A model generated the notes under the pieces. It searched no databases, was not told the origin of the DNA, and saw only the letters and a program-made list of their open reading frames with translations. From Boothiomyces macroporosus (Eukaryota; Chytridiomycota; Chytridiomycetes; Rhizophydiales; Terramycetaceae), in the NCBI GenBank assembly GCA_027604185.1, contig JADGKB010000048.1:38153-102152 (forward strand): a stretch of 64,000 nucleotides of DNA. The letters are read 5' to 3'. The position numbers and the translations under genes were made by a program. Numbering within the stretch: the stretch's first letter is position 1; each line of letters begins with the position of its first letter. Below are positions 1 through 11,142 of the stretch, piece after piece.

Positions 1-91
1 GGAAGAAATATCAAGAATGTCTGGGCAATGGGATACCATGCTAACCTCTTATTGTATATGCGGGTCTAGTAGCTGCTCAAAATCAATATAA
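1..91 (+). CDS. Phytochelatin synthase, 3' end only
   Basis: Bases 2-91 read in frame to a TAA and match the last residues of the complete gene at 33611-34927. The tail holds two closely spaced cysteines (CIC, then SSSC), in keeping with the Cys-rich C-terminal part of phytochelatin synthases. The gene enters from the left window edge, so this is a partial copy caused by the window cut, not a broken gene. See 33611 for domains and catalytic residues. Confidence 0.9.
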   Translation, partial: EEISRMSGQWDTMLTSYCICGSSSCSKSI

Positions 92-222
92 TTTATGTTT
101 AATTTATATTTGTTTCATTCTATTCTTATCGAACCAATGAAATTTTATGGCTGGTGGGTGAATCATCCAGTCACAGTGAACGTGCTAGAGTTTGATTTTT
201 AACAGACAAGCGCAACAATAAT

Positions 223-994
223 ATGGCTATTGACTTGCAGCCTCATAACCCAGAAGATTCCCAAGTTGATTTTAGTATTTTGGAAATATTGCAGAAATCC
301 AGTACCGCAATAAGAAAGGAAGTTGAAAGCAGGAAGAGAGTTGGTCAAAAGAAGAGACATAGAGCTGAAAATGACTCTTTTGCCTCTCACCCGTTTAAAC
401 CAAACAAGAACCCAAACTATATCGAAGAGCAAGATGAAAAACCAGGTTATCCTCCAGCAGGACCAAGTCCATTTATCAATATGGACTCTGATCTTTCTGA
501 TCAGGAAGAAACACAAGCAAGTGAAAAGAACCACAAAGCTGGTAAGCACTATTTAAATTAGGTCCGCATAATTTGACCAGAAACGACAGAAAGTTAAGAC
601 AACATGTCAGGAGATATTCATGCGACGAACCTTTACTTAAAGATTTTGAATATGAAATTAGAAGTTTCATCAAAAAATGTATTTACAAGGAAGAAGAATA
701 CGAACTGGACATGGATATATCCGATGTTGAAATTAATTCCAATAATTCGGAAGAATGGGTTTCATTGACTAGTGCGACTGTTGTAGATGGGTCGGAATTG
801 CATTTGAAAATCACAAATTCCTTCTTGCGACTTCTCGTCCACTCAATGTGTAGATACTACTGCGTTCCTTCTTCAAGTTAAAGTTATTTAATGTAGGCTA
901 TAATAAGGGAGATGATCGTGTGACTGTAATTAAGGCTCCCGATGACCAGTTTGAATTTCCTGATGTTTCTTTTACTGATTATTTTTTGCACTAA
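223..994 (+). CDS. R3H domain protein
   Basis: Exons are 223-541, 562-876 and 897-994, giving 243 aa; both introns are 20 nt. The N-terminal third is basic and charged (a KKRHRAEND stretch) and resembles the R3H-associated N-terminal domain found in some eukaryotic R3H proteins. The C-terminal part carries an R3H core with the Arg-x3-His signature in FLRLLVH, which straddles the second splice region. R3H domains bind single-stranded nucleic acids, so a role in RNA handling is likely but the exact target is unknown. The start is the first ATG after the upstream gene's end. The second intron rests on an in-frame join that continues the domain to a TAA; without it the frame would stop at 879. 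Confidence 0.8.
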
Positions 995-1046
995 TATAAT
1001 TCTTGTTTTAGTAAAGAATTTAGATTTGAATAAATCGAAATGTCGT

Positions 1047-2187
1047 ATGAATCTTGTTCTTTACCAATCGCGGCTAATTGGAGGAGATATATTGTCGTCT
1101 ATTAAGAGTAATCCCATGCTAGGTGTAGTCTCGAGCTCCACTATACCTGTAGCTTCCAAGCGTATGTGATCAGGAAGTAGACTACACACAAAGCCGTCTT
1201 GGTGATCAGGAAATTTTTGAAATGAAATCCGAGTCTACTTTTGAAATCAAGCTGTACGATTTATTAATGCAGGCATCCACTAGCCATTCTCAATATTTCC
1301 GATCACTACACTAGAATGTTACCGCAGAATAAGAGTGAGCGGGTAATTGGTGCGATATTAGGAAATCAAAACGGAAGGGAAATTGAAATCATGAATTCGT
1401 TTGAAATCCCTATAAATGCAAACACTGTAGACAAGGTCTTCTTTTTACAAAAGCAGGAACAATACAAGCAAGTATTCCCAAAGCTTGAATTCTTGGGTTG
1501 GTATTCAACAGGAGGAGACTTGGATGAAGCGGATAATCATATTCACAACCAAGTAAATCATTTTAATTTCAGTTCCTGGATGTTAACGAGTCGCCATTAT
1601 ATCTAAAACTTGATCCAAAAAGTAATACAAAGCAGCTGCCTATTAAAATTTATGAATCGTTCATTGAACCAAACAGCGGTGCAATTCAGTTATTAGAGTC
1701 TTCTTTTATCATTGAAACTGGGGAAGCGGAAAGGATTGCTGTTGATCATGTCGCGCATGTTTCAAACGAAAGTGAAAATGCCTGTATCTTTAGTTAATCT
1801 AGTGGTTGCTCATTTAAAGGGACAAAAGAGTGCCATTCAAATGCTGTATTCAAGAATATTAGTACTATTGGATTATGTGCAGGAAGTACAAAGAGGTACC
1901 AGGTGTTAACCAAGGCGTCCTCCCTAAAGATCACAATCTCTTGCGTCAAATTAGCAGCTTGCTTGCCCGCTTGCCTCTCATTCAAGACTCTGAATTTGAA
2001 CATGATTTCCAAAAAGATTTTAATGACGTTACTTTAATATTACACCTTGCTACCATTACCAAAAATACTGATTCCCTCAATGAAGTAAGCTAGACTAACC
2101 TAGTTGTTGGATAAAATCAAAGTGCTAAATTCAAAGAAAGGCAACAGTAGATGGCAAGGAAAAGAGCCAGCTTCTCATTTCCAATAA
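1047..2187 (+). CDS. CSN6: COP9 signalosome subunit 6 (CSN6)
   Basis: Exons are 1047-1161, 1181-1253, 1273-1552, 1573-1783, 1803-1895, 1915-2084 and 2104-2187, giving 341 aa. Introns are 19, 19, 20, 19, 19 and 19 nt. The MPN domain opens at HPLAILNISDHY and runs through GAILGNQNGREIEIMNSFE and the GWYSTGG stretch. The zinc-binding HxH motif of active JAMM proteases is absent, as is normal for CSN6. The C-terminal region follows the family to its end. CSN6 is a scaffold subunit of the complex that removes NEDD8 from cullins. The first exon is the weakest part: its intron lacks a clear TAAY branch site, and the ATG at 1222 is an alternative start (289 aa). The TAA lies inside an AATAAA at 2183-2188. 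Confidence 0.88.
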
Positions 2188-2341
2188 AGAAATAGTTTAT
2201 CTAAAAGATTCTCGATTTGGATGATATTTGATTCATGGCTTCAAAGTTCCAGTAAAACCGAGTTCCCGTGAAAAAGTTGCATCCTAAAAGGGAACGCCAC
2301 AGGAATCAAAGCAGAAACAGTTTCGAATTTTTCATTTGTAA

Positions 2342-3511
2342 ATGTCAGAACAACAGGACATTGTATTGCTGGTTATGAATGCAGTAGGCAGCAGCCAAAA
2401 GAAAGGGCCTGTGTGCTACTATGTTGCCTCACTTGCCATTCTTAGGCTATTTCCACTGTCCTACTTGAATGAAATTTTTCCGTTTGGAATCCCAGCACCA
2501 TCATTCTTGACAGCACAAGAAGTCAAATTACTGCTATTCACTTCGCTTAGCTCAATGGATTCGGATGATATGCAACCTGTTCCATTGTCCACTCTAAGTG
2601 ACCAAAACAGCCAGTTAAAGGACAGCAGTCAAATGGCAATTGAATTCAACAGTTCAGAATTTTCAGATATCGATGCATACGATGCGGAGCCATCTTTTAA
2701 AACCCTTTTTGAAAGAGTAGACAAATTCGATCCAGAACTTGCAGAGCTAGTTGCACAGAAGGGACTATCAATGAACACTGAAATTGGTTTGTTTAAATAC
2801 TTGGGCAAATATTTCAAGGAATTTGTATCAAAGGAAATGCTCAAGGAAAGCAGCAGCGTTCCTCCTTCTTCCGAGGAAGCCGGGGCAAAGGAATTCATGA
2901 TCTTGAAAGAAGAAATGGAATTATATATTGTACAACAACCTCCTACACAATCCCTTACATCACAGGGTGTTCTGATTCAATCAAAGAATTCTGAATTGAC
3001 CCCTAACGAACTCGCCACAGAATGCAAAACTGCTCTATTAAATCAAGCAGAATCCATTCAATGGGGAGTTGAAAGCTTGATGGATACACAGTGCGGCGCA
3101 ATGCTTAAATACTTTAGAAAAAACAAATATTTGGAAGAGGGGGCTGCTTGGGGACATAGATCGTCAGTCCCAAACAAGAAAACTGTCTTGGGCTACTCTA
3201 TCATTCCACTCAGCAATGTGGTTCACACCGAGGCTCATGTCGAAGACGATGTTCCAATGGACCCTGTAGAAAATGAAATGATTACGCAAGTAGAGGATAC
3301 GCACAATGCAAAATCAATTGAAAACGCGGTGTTGGAGAGACAGGTATTCAAAACATGTTGGTGGCAAAAGGTACCAATCTTGCAGCAATCTGCAAAGGCT
3401 GGTGCAATGATGCCCACTCTCAAACGTAAAAAGACTGAAGACCACAACTTGCAAGTAGGATACCTTTGGATTAGAAGATCATGGAATGTAGAATTCAGTG
3501 TCCACAACTAA
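2342..3511 (+). CDS. Orphan 389-aa protein
   Basis: This is a single open exon with an ATG start and TAA stop, and I do not recognise the family. Residues about 1-65 contain a hydrophobic stretch (CYYVASLAILRLFPL) that could be one membrane helix or a buried core. Residues 70-200 are acidic and Ser-rich. The C-terminal 150 residues are better ordered, with a Lys-rich patch (LKRKKTEDH) and a tryptophan-containing end (YLWIRRSWNVEF). It lacks introns although its neighbours have several. The gene ends 95 bp before the peroxiredoxin ATG, with an AATAAA at 3513-3518 directly after the stop. The length and base bias argue for a real gene; the function is unknown. Confidence 0.75.
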   Translation: MSEQQDIVLLVMNAVGSSQKKGPVCYYVASLAILRLFPLSYLNEIFPFGIPAPSFLTAQEVKLLLFTSLSSMDSDDMQPVPLSTLSDQNSQLKDSSQMAIEFNSSEFSDIDAYDAEPSFKTLFERVDKFDPELAELVAQKGLSMNTEIGLFKYLGKYFKEFVSKEMLKESSSVPPSSEEAGAKEFMILKEEMELYIVQQPPTQSLTSQGVLIQSKNSELTPNELATECKTALLNQAESIQWGVESLMDTQCGAMLKYFRKNKYLEEGAAWGHRSSVPNKKTVLGYSIIPLSNVVHTEAHVEDDVPMDPVENEMITQVEDTHNAKSIENAVLERQVFKTCWWQKVPILQQSAKAGAMMPTLKRKKTEDHNLQVGYLWIRRSWNVEFSVHN

Positions 3512-3542
3512 AAATAAAAATCGATTTTCTCTAATTTTCCAT

Positions 3543-3554
3543 AATCACGTGATT
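3543..3554. promoter_or_regulatory. 12-bp palindrome AATCACGTGATT upstream of peroxiredoxin
   Basis: This is a perfect 12-bp palindrome with a CACGTG E-box core, 52 bp before the peroxiredoxin ATG and 31 bp after the upstream gene's stop. CACGTG is the core site for bHLH and bHLH-zipper regulators (and for plant bZIPs), some of which govern stress and phosphate genes in fungi. Its use here is inference from position and symmetry. The same site recurs at 38379-38390. Confidence 0.45.
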
Positions 3555-3606
3555 TGCCATTTAAGTTGCATTAAAATTCTCTTGAAAATTGTTGTCATCG
3601 TATTCA

Positions 3607-4247
3607 ATGGTTGTCAAAATCCAACAAAAAGCTCCTCACTTCAGCGCACAAGCCGTCGTCAATGGTGAATTCAAAGAAGTTTCTTTGGATGATTACAAGG
3701 GAAAATACTTGGTCTTGTTCTTCTACCCTTTGGACTGGACCTTTGTTTGCCCAACCGAAATCATCGCATTCAGCGAAAAAGCCGCCGAATTCAGAAAGAT
3801 TAACACTGAAGTAGTCGGTGTTTCCATCGATTCCAAATTCTCCCACTTCAACTGGATCAACCAACCAAGAAAGCAAGGTGGTCTCGGAGAAATGCACATC
3901 CCTCTCCTTGCCGATGTCACCAAGAAAATCTCTAGAGATTATGGTGTCTTGATTGAAGAAGGAGGTGATGCCGGTCTAGCTGCTCGCGGTACTTTTATCA
4001 TTGATGACAAACAAAATGTTCGTGTTGCTCAAATTAACGACTTGCCAATCGGCCGTAACATTGACGAAGTTTACCGTCTCGTTGAAGCTATCCAATTCCA
4101 TGCTCAACATGGTGAAGTTTGGTAAGAATCAAGTTAATAATAGCCCTGCTGGATGGAAAAAGGGTGCTCCAACCATGAAGGACAATCCAAAGGATTCAAA
4201 GGCTTACTTTGAAAAGGTATGGCGGCCCTAAAACTTAGGTTAACTAG
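3607..4247 (+). CDS. Typical 2-Cys peroxiredoxin
   Basis: Exons are 3607-4121, 4144-4216 and 4239-4247, giving 198 aa, the usual length for cytosolic Prx1/Prx2-type enzymes; both introns are 22 nt. The peroxidatic Cys48 lies in FVCPTE. The resolving Cys172 in EVCPAGW is created by the first splice, which joins TG to C. Both markers of peroxide-sensitive enzymes are present: GGLG, and a C-terminal YF. The enzyme reduces H2O2 and organic peroxides with thioredoxin as electron donor. The last exon encodes only Val-Asn; reading through that intron instead would end at 4231 with Trp-Arg-Pro. The start is the first ATG in frame with the domain. A CACGTG palindrome lies just upstream. Confidence 0.95.
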
Positions 4248-4400
4248 GTGTACTCACCCTCTGTCAAGCGCAAGAATGAACCATCTTCAAATTCCTCTAA
4301 AAAAGCAAAAAAATAAATCTGGTATCTCATTACTTTTTAATCTATTGCTACTGCGGCGATCCCTACATGGATCATTGTGATCAGATCTGTCAAAGCGCAG

Positions 4401-4408
4401 TATAAAAA
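4401..4408 (+). promoter_or_regulatory. TATA box of the MFS gene
   Basis: TATAAAAA starts 32 bp before the ATG at 4433. If transcription starts the usual 25-30 bp downstream, the 5' untranslated region is only a few bases long. The copy is at 39237-39244. Confidence 0.45.
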
Positions 4409-4432
4409 TCAAGTTGCTTGATAGGGAAAATT

Positions 4433-5965
4433 ATGGAAAGTGATCTATACCAGGAACAAATTAACTTGAGCAACTCCATTCATACAGAAGGTAGAAAGAA
4501 GCCATCGCCGTTCTACATTTGTATTCCAGGATTATTTTATGTCCTGGCAATGTCCATGACTTCTGGGATTATCCAACAATGGCTAATGCTGTATTTGTGT
4601 GCCAGATTTGACCATTTGAATATGTTGGAGGTTAATAATACAGCCATCTATCTGCCTGGATTTTACAATAGCCCAATCATACACAAAGATATGGATTGGA
4701 GCAAATGCAGGACGAATACAGATATTCAAGTACAGAGTACTAATATAGGTATTAGCCGTTCGATGGGTGATGATTATCAGAATATTTTCTGCATTGTCGA
4801 TTGTGGTTGGCCCTCTCTATGGATTTCTGTCTGATCGAATAGGACGAAAGCCCATAATTATCCTTGCACTTACGGCATCCCTGATTAGCTTCACAGCTTA
4901 TATCACTGTTGACTTGTATGGATATGGATTGTGGGTATTATTATTTGCATCATTTGTTGAAGGATGGTTAGGTGGAGTGATTGCGATAATGAATGCGACG
5001 ATCTCATACTTTGCTGATTGCTCCGAGGCAGAAGAAAGAGGTAAAACATTTATAGTTGGCGAAGCGATCTTGTTTGGAGGCATAGCTTTTGGTCCATTAA
5101 TTGGAGGCGCAATATTTAGAACTTTCGACAATGGCTCCCTTCTTGTGTTTTCCAGCTCCATAATCGTTGAACTACTTGTAATAACCTATGCAATCTTCTT
5201 TTTACCAGAGTCTTTGGATTTTGATCAAGTGCCAGAAAATGAAGTCAGTTCAATTTCAGACGTTATATCCTCCGCCGCCAACGTATTTACTAGAGCCAAA
5301 TCAACCTCGTTTATCATACTATTGGTTGTTCATGGAATAATGACACTGGCCCATTCATCCACTTTGTTTTTCCAGTTTGTTTCATTTAAATTTGGATGGG
5401 ATAGCCAAGATGAAGGTAACAAGAGTGTAATTCAGGGCAATATGTGCTCATTTCCGCTGTTAGTAGGATGGTTAACATGGGGCTGTTATACCCATTGATA
5501 CTAAAGATCTGCAAGACAGGCAGTCTCGTTGGGGTTGACAAAGTGAGATGGGATCTTTCCTTGATTAAAATAGGACTGGCCATTATTGTCTCTTCAACCA
5601 TTGGTAAAGCCATAACACCTGTTTCTGGTGTGCTTTACATCCTGACAGTTTTTGATGGGTTTGGAACTTTAGCTGGCCCAACTCTCCGGTCTTTAATTTC
5701 AATCTCAGTGCCATCTGGGTCGCAGGGAACATTATTCTCGGGCATTTCTTTTATGGACCAAATCATCTCTTTATTTGGTGGAATCCTCTATCCAAACATC
5801 TGGCAGTGGACTGTAAAGACATTTCCAGAGTGCTATTTCTTTGTGATGGCATTTTTTTACATTTTGGGGATTTCGCTCGTGTTCATTTTGGATCCAGCCA
5901 GAATTACGAGGGTTTCTGAAAGGGAAGAGTATGTAGGGCTTGAAGATTATATAGATTTGGAATAA
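4433..5965 (+). CDS. MFS transporter
   Basis: Exons are 4433-4729, 4749-5415 and 5436-5965, giving 497 aa with 19-nt and 20-nt introns. The splices join three reading frames into one polytopic protein with roughly twelve hydrophobic segments. The MFS loop 2-3 motif is clear (GFLSDRIGRKP). A long polar loop with Asn and Cys follows the first helix, as in SLC46-like and related fungal MFS carriers, so I favour that branch over sugar porters, without certainty. The substrate cannot be read from the sequence. The start is the ATG 32 bp after a TATA box; a 30-residue polar cytosolic tail precedes helix 1. The TAA stop sits inside AATAAA (5961-5966). Confidence 0.85.
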
Positions 5966-5982
5966 ATTGATTGTATTAAACG

Positions 5983-6084
5983 ATGGCGATTAATGATTTG
6001 ACACAATGGGTGAGCCTCTTTGTGCCGCCATCTGAAACACATCTTAAAAAGTACGCCAATTTGAGGTTCTCGCATAATCAATGA
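5983..6084 (+). CDS. Possible 33-aa upstream ORF overlapping the CH-protein start
   Basis: An ATG-started frame of 33 codons ends with a TGA that overlaps the ATG of the calponin-homology gene (the four bases ATGA at 6081-6084). It could be a regulatory upstream ORF or chance. No splice joins it in frame to the downstream gene, because a TAA precedes 6081 in the CH frame and no AG lies between. The copy is at 40819-40920. Confidence 0.3.
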   Translation: MAINDLTQWVSLFVPPSETHLKKYANLRFSHNQ

Positions 6085-7899
6085 ATCCTGTAGAATTATA
6101 TAAATATGATTTGAAATCGTCAATAATCAGAGAAACCGAGGCAAAGGAATGGATAGAAAGTGTTATTGGCGAAGCAATTGGCGAAGACTTGGCAACTGCT
6201 CTCAATGACGGTATAGTTCTATGCAAATTGTCAAACGCTTTACTTCCCGATAGCCCACCCATCAAATATGCAGTATCTGCTCTGCCGTTCAAGAAAATGG
6301 ACAATATTTCGAAATTCCTGAAGACTCTCCCCAGTTTGGGCCTTTCGTCATTTGAAACTTTTCAGACAGTTGACCTCTTTGAAAAGAAGAATATGAATCA
6401 AGTAATTGCTTCTAATCTAGGTGATTGACTGCCTCTTTGCCATTTCCAGAAATGCAGAAAAGAATGGCTTCCAAGGGCCATTAATCGGAAATAGACACTT
6501 GCGGTCCAGAAATTCAATGAACTCTACTATTTCCAATTCAAGCAGACATTCTGAGCCCTATGTGAACACAAAGTTATCCCAATGTGTAGATGCCCCAGAA
6601 TTGCAAGATTTACCAAATCGTGACAACTATGAAGAAGCTGGTCTTTCTGTTGTAGTTGAAACTAAAGATTCTGATTTAGATTCTTCAAATACTGTGGTGG
6701 AAGCTAATCACGACCTTGGGTATCAGAATCAGGATCCAATTATCGATGACAGTACAAAACAGGATGAGCCTTTGGAGACAGATATGCAAGAAAACAAATT
6801 AGAAACTGAAAACAAAGCTGTACTACTCTCCGAAACCAGTATTGAAGTTGAAGTGAATGGAGATATTGTTCAGAACAAGCATCTGCCGGATGACTTGGAA
6901 ACCAGTAAAGTCGAGGAGGTAAAAGCAAAACATGTGGAGCTTTCAATTGATACAACTGTACTGAAACCGATACACAAAGTGATAGCAGCAAATGTCAGCG
7001 ACTTTGTTCCACCAGTTACTACCACTCATACTGAAGAAGCTTTCTCCACTGATATACTCCAGCCTATTCCAATAAAGAGCCCGCCAAATTTGCAAATGAA
7101 TTTCGCTGTGGATGAACAGTTTGAAGACTCTCCAGACAGCTTAAATTATGTAGAAATGTTGGATGAAAGTAAATACTACCAAACTGATGATTACAATTGC
7201 TTTTCGCCAGCCAGAACTATAATGGAAACAATCGTAGAAGAAAGCGAATGTTCAACCCAGCTAACTACCACTGAAGACCTAAACAGCGAAGCACAATCGG
7301 AGGTAATGGACGAAAATCAACTGAATGGCATCTCAGGCAATGAGCCAGATCCCGAAAATGCGGTTGACCTGAATAACCAATTGCAAGACACCACAGTTAA
7401 CATTCCCCAAGAGCAAGAAACTATAAACACAGATATGGAACAACCCGACGATCAAAATAATGATTGCATAGACAATTTAGGAAAAGTAATCACGGAAAAA
7501 GTACCTGATATTGCTGTTGAAAATTTGTCACCTATTCCCGAAATTGAATCTAATACGGAAAGTGTAGAAAATCTGGGCCAGGATAAAGAATCGAACGAAG
7601 CTGCTCAGGAACCAAAGGTGCTGAACGAGTATCCTTCAAAAGAAGAAATTCGCGAAAAAATACTCAAAAGACAATCTTCAGCTCTCTCAATCTTTAGAGG
7701 ACCAAATGGAAATACAATAATTCCTGATTCACCAAATGATAAACTCACATTTAATCCTGAACTGGTTTTCTTGAAATTGGCGAATCTAGGATACAAGCAG
7801 AACTTTTACTGTTCAAATATTCACACAAAAGACACTTCAGTGGAAAATATCATCAATGTGACCAATGCAAAGCTACAGAACTTGGGGTATCGTTTCTAA
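6081..7899 (+). CDS. Calponin-homology domain protein with long acidic tail
   Basis: Exons are 6081-6401 and 6421-7899 (19-nt intron), giving 599 aa. Residues about 18-125 form a single type-3 CH domain, as in transgelin and calponin: the WIESVIGEAIG opening, DGIVLCKL, the FKKMDNISKFL helix, and NMNQVIDCLFAISR, which is created by the splice. Such domains bind actin. Residues 140-540 are acidic, Asn/Glu/Asp-rich and probably disordered. A short ordered segment closes the protein. It is much longer than transgelin (about 200 aa), so it is likely a cytoskeletal linker rather than a simple actin cross-linker. The TAA is followed directly by TAAA, making an AATAAA at 7898-7903. Confidence 0.85.
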
Positions 7900-7942
7900 T
7901 AAACAATGCGTTAAATACTACGCACAATTTTTCCTTTTGTTT

Positions 7943-10900
7943 ATGGTGAACAATGGACTGCATTATAAAATGCCAAATCATCCTAGTCTCTCTCCAATGA
8001 TTTTTGTAAGGAAACCAATAAAGAAAGATCGGAGTGCGGAATACGCAGCGATTTACCAACGAATCAAAGCAAGTTCAGGCATTGTCCTTATTTTGACAGG
8101 TGGCTGCTTCTAATTATAGTCGTAATCTACTATGCCATACAAACCCAAGTTTATTATTGGGGAGGAAAATCAGTTCAGGAAACTCCAAATGAATATCCTA
8201 CATTTCAGGAATACCCAACCTATTCTAAAGAGCAACAGAAATCAAATATTCGAGATATTTTCTCTAAATATGCATCTGCCAAAGACAGCCAACTGGATTC
8301 AGAAGAATTTAAAGGGGAATTGATGCACGCGATTGAAATGCTCGAGCGTTCTAACTTACCAAAATCGAAAATTGGGCAAAGAAAAGGTTCAAATTGCTAA
8401 TGCCTAGTACACCGAAATACACAATTATTTTCCAACGATTATTTAGCTGGTCGGATCGCAAATAATTTTGCCAATTTTGTTGTAACCATTTTTAAATACA
8501 TTCTGGTAGAGGTTCCAGAATACACTATTTTCAAAGAAGAAAAAGTTGATCATCCGTTAAAAAATGCAATGGAAGGATTTAAAGGGGTTGCCAAAACGAT
8601 GGGAGATATTTTCCTTGTTCCAGAAGAGGGCAAACCCGATGACAGCCTGTCATTTGAAAAACTTGGGACTGGAATCTCCAATCTCGCTTCAACCATAAAA
8701 GATAACCTGCTAGTAGGACTTCCAACCAAAAATACCGAAACTAAAGGAAAGAATTCCGAAAGCAGTCTCCCAACGCCTATTCTTCACACTCTTGATAAAG
8801 TAATCGAGTTTGGAAACACGATTGGAGATTTGCTGCTGGTAAAAGATCCCAAAACTGAAAAGGAGTACCACTCCAAGATAGAATCTTTTGTAGATGACCT
8901 CTTCAAATCATCAAATAACCAAGCATTTTCGAAAGTATTGTTTGCAACACAGTCAATTCTTGATTCATTTATGGACTCGATTTTGATCAAGAATGATGAC
9001 TCTAATAGTCGTTCGTCCACTAGCGAGAGTCCAGTCCGAAAATCTCTAAAGAACTTTGTTGATTATTCGTCCAACCTTGCAAGCTATGTATTGGTAAAGG
9101 ATAATGATGAAGCCAAATATGAAAGAGAAGCCCAAGAGATCTTTGGTCAAATTGCAAAATCTAAACTTGCGCCAGGAACACTAAATGAACTGCTAAAGGA
9201 AGTAATTGCGAAATTTGATGGCTTAGCGAGAGATATTCTTAATCCTACATCAGCAGGAGCTCTTGGTTCATCCAATTCTGAACCAAATGTATTTATCAAG
9301 ATTGCCAACCTTGTTGGGGATCAATTTTCAAATTACGTTTTAGTACCAAAAAGTAACACTGAAAAAACTGATGCTTCAGCCAAATATGACTCTGCTAGTA
9401 TTTACAAATTTGTTTCCGATGGAGTAAAGCAACTTTTGGTTGAGCCAGATGTTCAAGTCCACGAAAGTAAGCCAGTAGAACAATCACCAAAAAATGAAAA
9501 CATTGAGCAGATAAACAAATGGATTCAAGATTACTTGCTAAACAACGATTCCAATGGAGAAGGAAAAAGTCTGGACACTTTAAAAGAAAGTTTCAAACAT
9601 TTGATCAATGATGGACAAAAAGTGCTTGAAGATGTTCTCGTGCAATCAGAACAAATGCCGATCCTAAAGAATAGCGAGAAGGAAACACCCTCCCAAATAT
9701 TTGATGACACTGGGAGTAAAATTGCCGATTTTGTTCTTGCTGGTAGGGAATTGAAAGGAAATGAAAAGCAGCTCAGTTTTGATTATCAGCAATTGGCGAA
9801 AACTTTGTTTAGTGCTATTCAGAACAATTTATTGGTAGATGATAAAGAGCAAAGTAAGGGACCAGAAGCAGTGAGTAAAACTCCAAAAGGGATTTTTGAA
9901 GGAGAAATCGGAAAATACTTACGAGCGTACCTTTTGAATGGGGACAATTACATTTCGGCTGATAGCACGGAAAGTTTAGGATCTATAGCTCAAAAAGTCG
10001 TTTCTAAGAGTAACGTACTTATCAATGAAGTACTTGCTTCACAAGATGATGCATTAGGAACAACTGAAACAAAGAAGAATACTTTTCCGCAAGAAGAAAC
10101 CGCTAGAAGGATGACCACTCATTTCCTCAATAATGACGAGGGTGATCCTGGCTCATTGAAAATAACCGATTCAATTAAAGTCGAAGAGTTTGTTGATTCT
10201 ATGAAAAAATGGATCGATTCAAACTTGCTTGTTCAACCTGAATTAGATAGTGATGGGAAAAATGCAGCTTCAGCTAGTTCTAATTCAGAATGGCTCTTTG
10301 AGAATTATCTCGCACAATATCTTTTAAACAACGGAGAGTCTAAACAAAACTTGAATGGAAATTTAAAAGAATCCTTAATGAGAATATTATCAAACGGAAG
10401 CAAAGTTCTTGATTCAATCCTAGTACCAAATGTTGAAGAATCACCAGGCAATGAAGTTCCTGTTAACAAAGACAAGCAATCCGAAGGGTTCATGGATTTA
10501 GAAAATTCTCCTTTAGTGAAATTCCTTAACGACAATCTATTAAATAACGGACAGGAAGGAAAATCATTTTTCAATTCGATTTCATCTGTACTTGGAAAAT
10601 TGGAAACAAGTGCACCTGTTACCAAACTTGATAAAGTTGAAGAGAGCACCAAGACGTTGCAACAACTATTGAACCTTTACAATTCTGTAGATGATGAAAA
10701 TACAAAAGTAGAACTTTTGAAATTGATGGAGCGAGAAATGCACAAGATTGAAGAAACGTAACTACGACTAATATTAGAGACCCAGCCAATATTGAAAAGC
10801 CTCACGATTCTCAATCTGGGGTTTTAGCTGGATCGAAAGCTCTATTTGACAATATTTTGGTGGAGCCAACCACCAAAGGCACAGAATCTGGTTCTTGGTC

Positions 10901-11134
10901 AAACTTAGTGAATCAATTCTTGGTAACCGATGAACTTCCTAAAAAGCAGGTGATATGTCACTAATCCAAGTCATATTTGCCAATCATTAAAGACTTTTTC
11001 AAGAATATTATAGTTGCTACTGGCGATAACAGCGATTCTTCTGAAAAGGTTTAAATTCATTAATTTAGCAAGAGTATTTTGCTACTATAAAACAAGGATA
11101 TGAATGGCTTGAAAACAATATTCTTGTGAATTAA
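7943..11134 (+). CDS. Single-pass membrane protein with about 23 LLV-box repeats
   Basis: Exons are 7943-8099, 8120-8386, 8408-10757, 10778-10949, 10971-11048 and 11069-11134, giving 1029 aa; introns are 20, 21, 20, 21 and 20 nt. I do not recognise a family. One transmembrane helix lies at about residues 46-61 (GIVLILTVVIYYAI, completed by the first splice). The rest is a degenerate repeat of 30-50 residues. Each unit is an amphipathic helix ending in a box such as GDLLLVKD, DNLLVG, SYVLVKD, DYLLNND, DSILVPN or NNLLVDD. The last repeat (NNILVN) ends the protein. The intron at 8387-8407 is what ties the membrane segment to the long repeat exon. It is convergent with ECM29, with only 8 bp between stop codons. 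Confidence 0.8.
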
Positions 11135-11142
11135 ATTTATTT

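Noticed and set aside
942..1046. Hydrophobic N-terminal extension of the CSN6 first-exon frame
   Set aside because: It overlaps the end of the R3H gene and lacks an ATG; the ATG at 1047 is preferred.
1040..1105. ATG frame beginning MSYESCSLP before CSN6
   Set aside because: It stops after 21 codons and no in-phase small intron extends it.
573..2093. Non-standard genetic code or frameshifts to explain broken frames
   Set aside because: Every break examined in the conserved genes is removed by a GT-AG intron of 18-23 nt (33 nt in one case), and TAA, TAG and TGA all act as stops.
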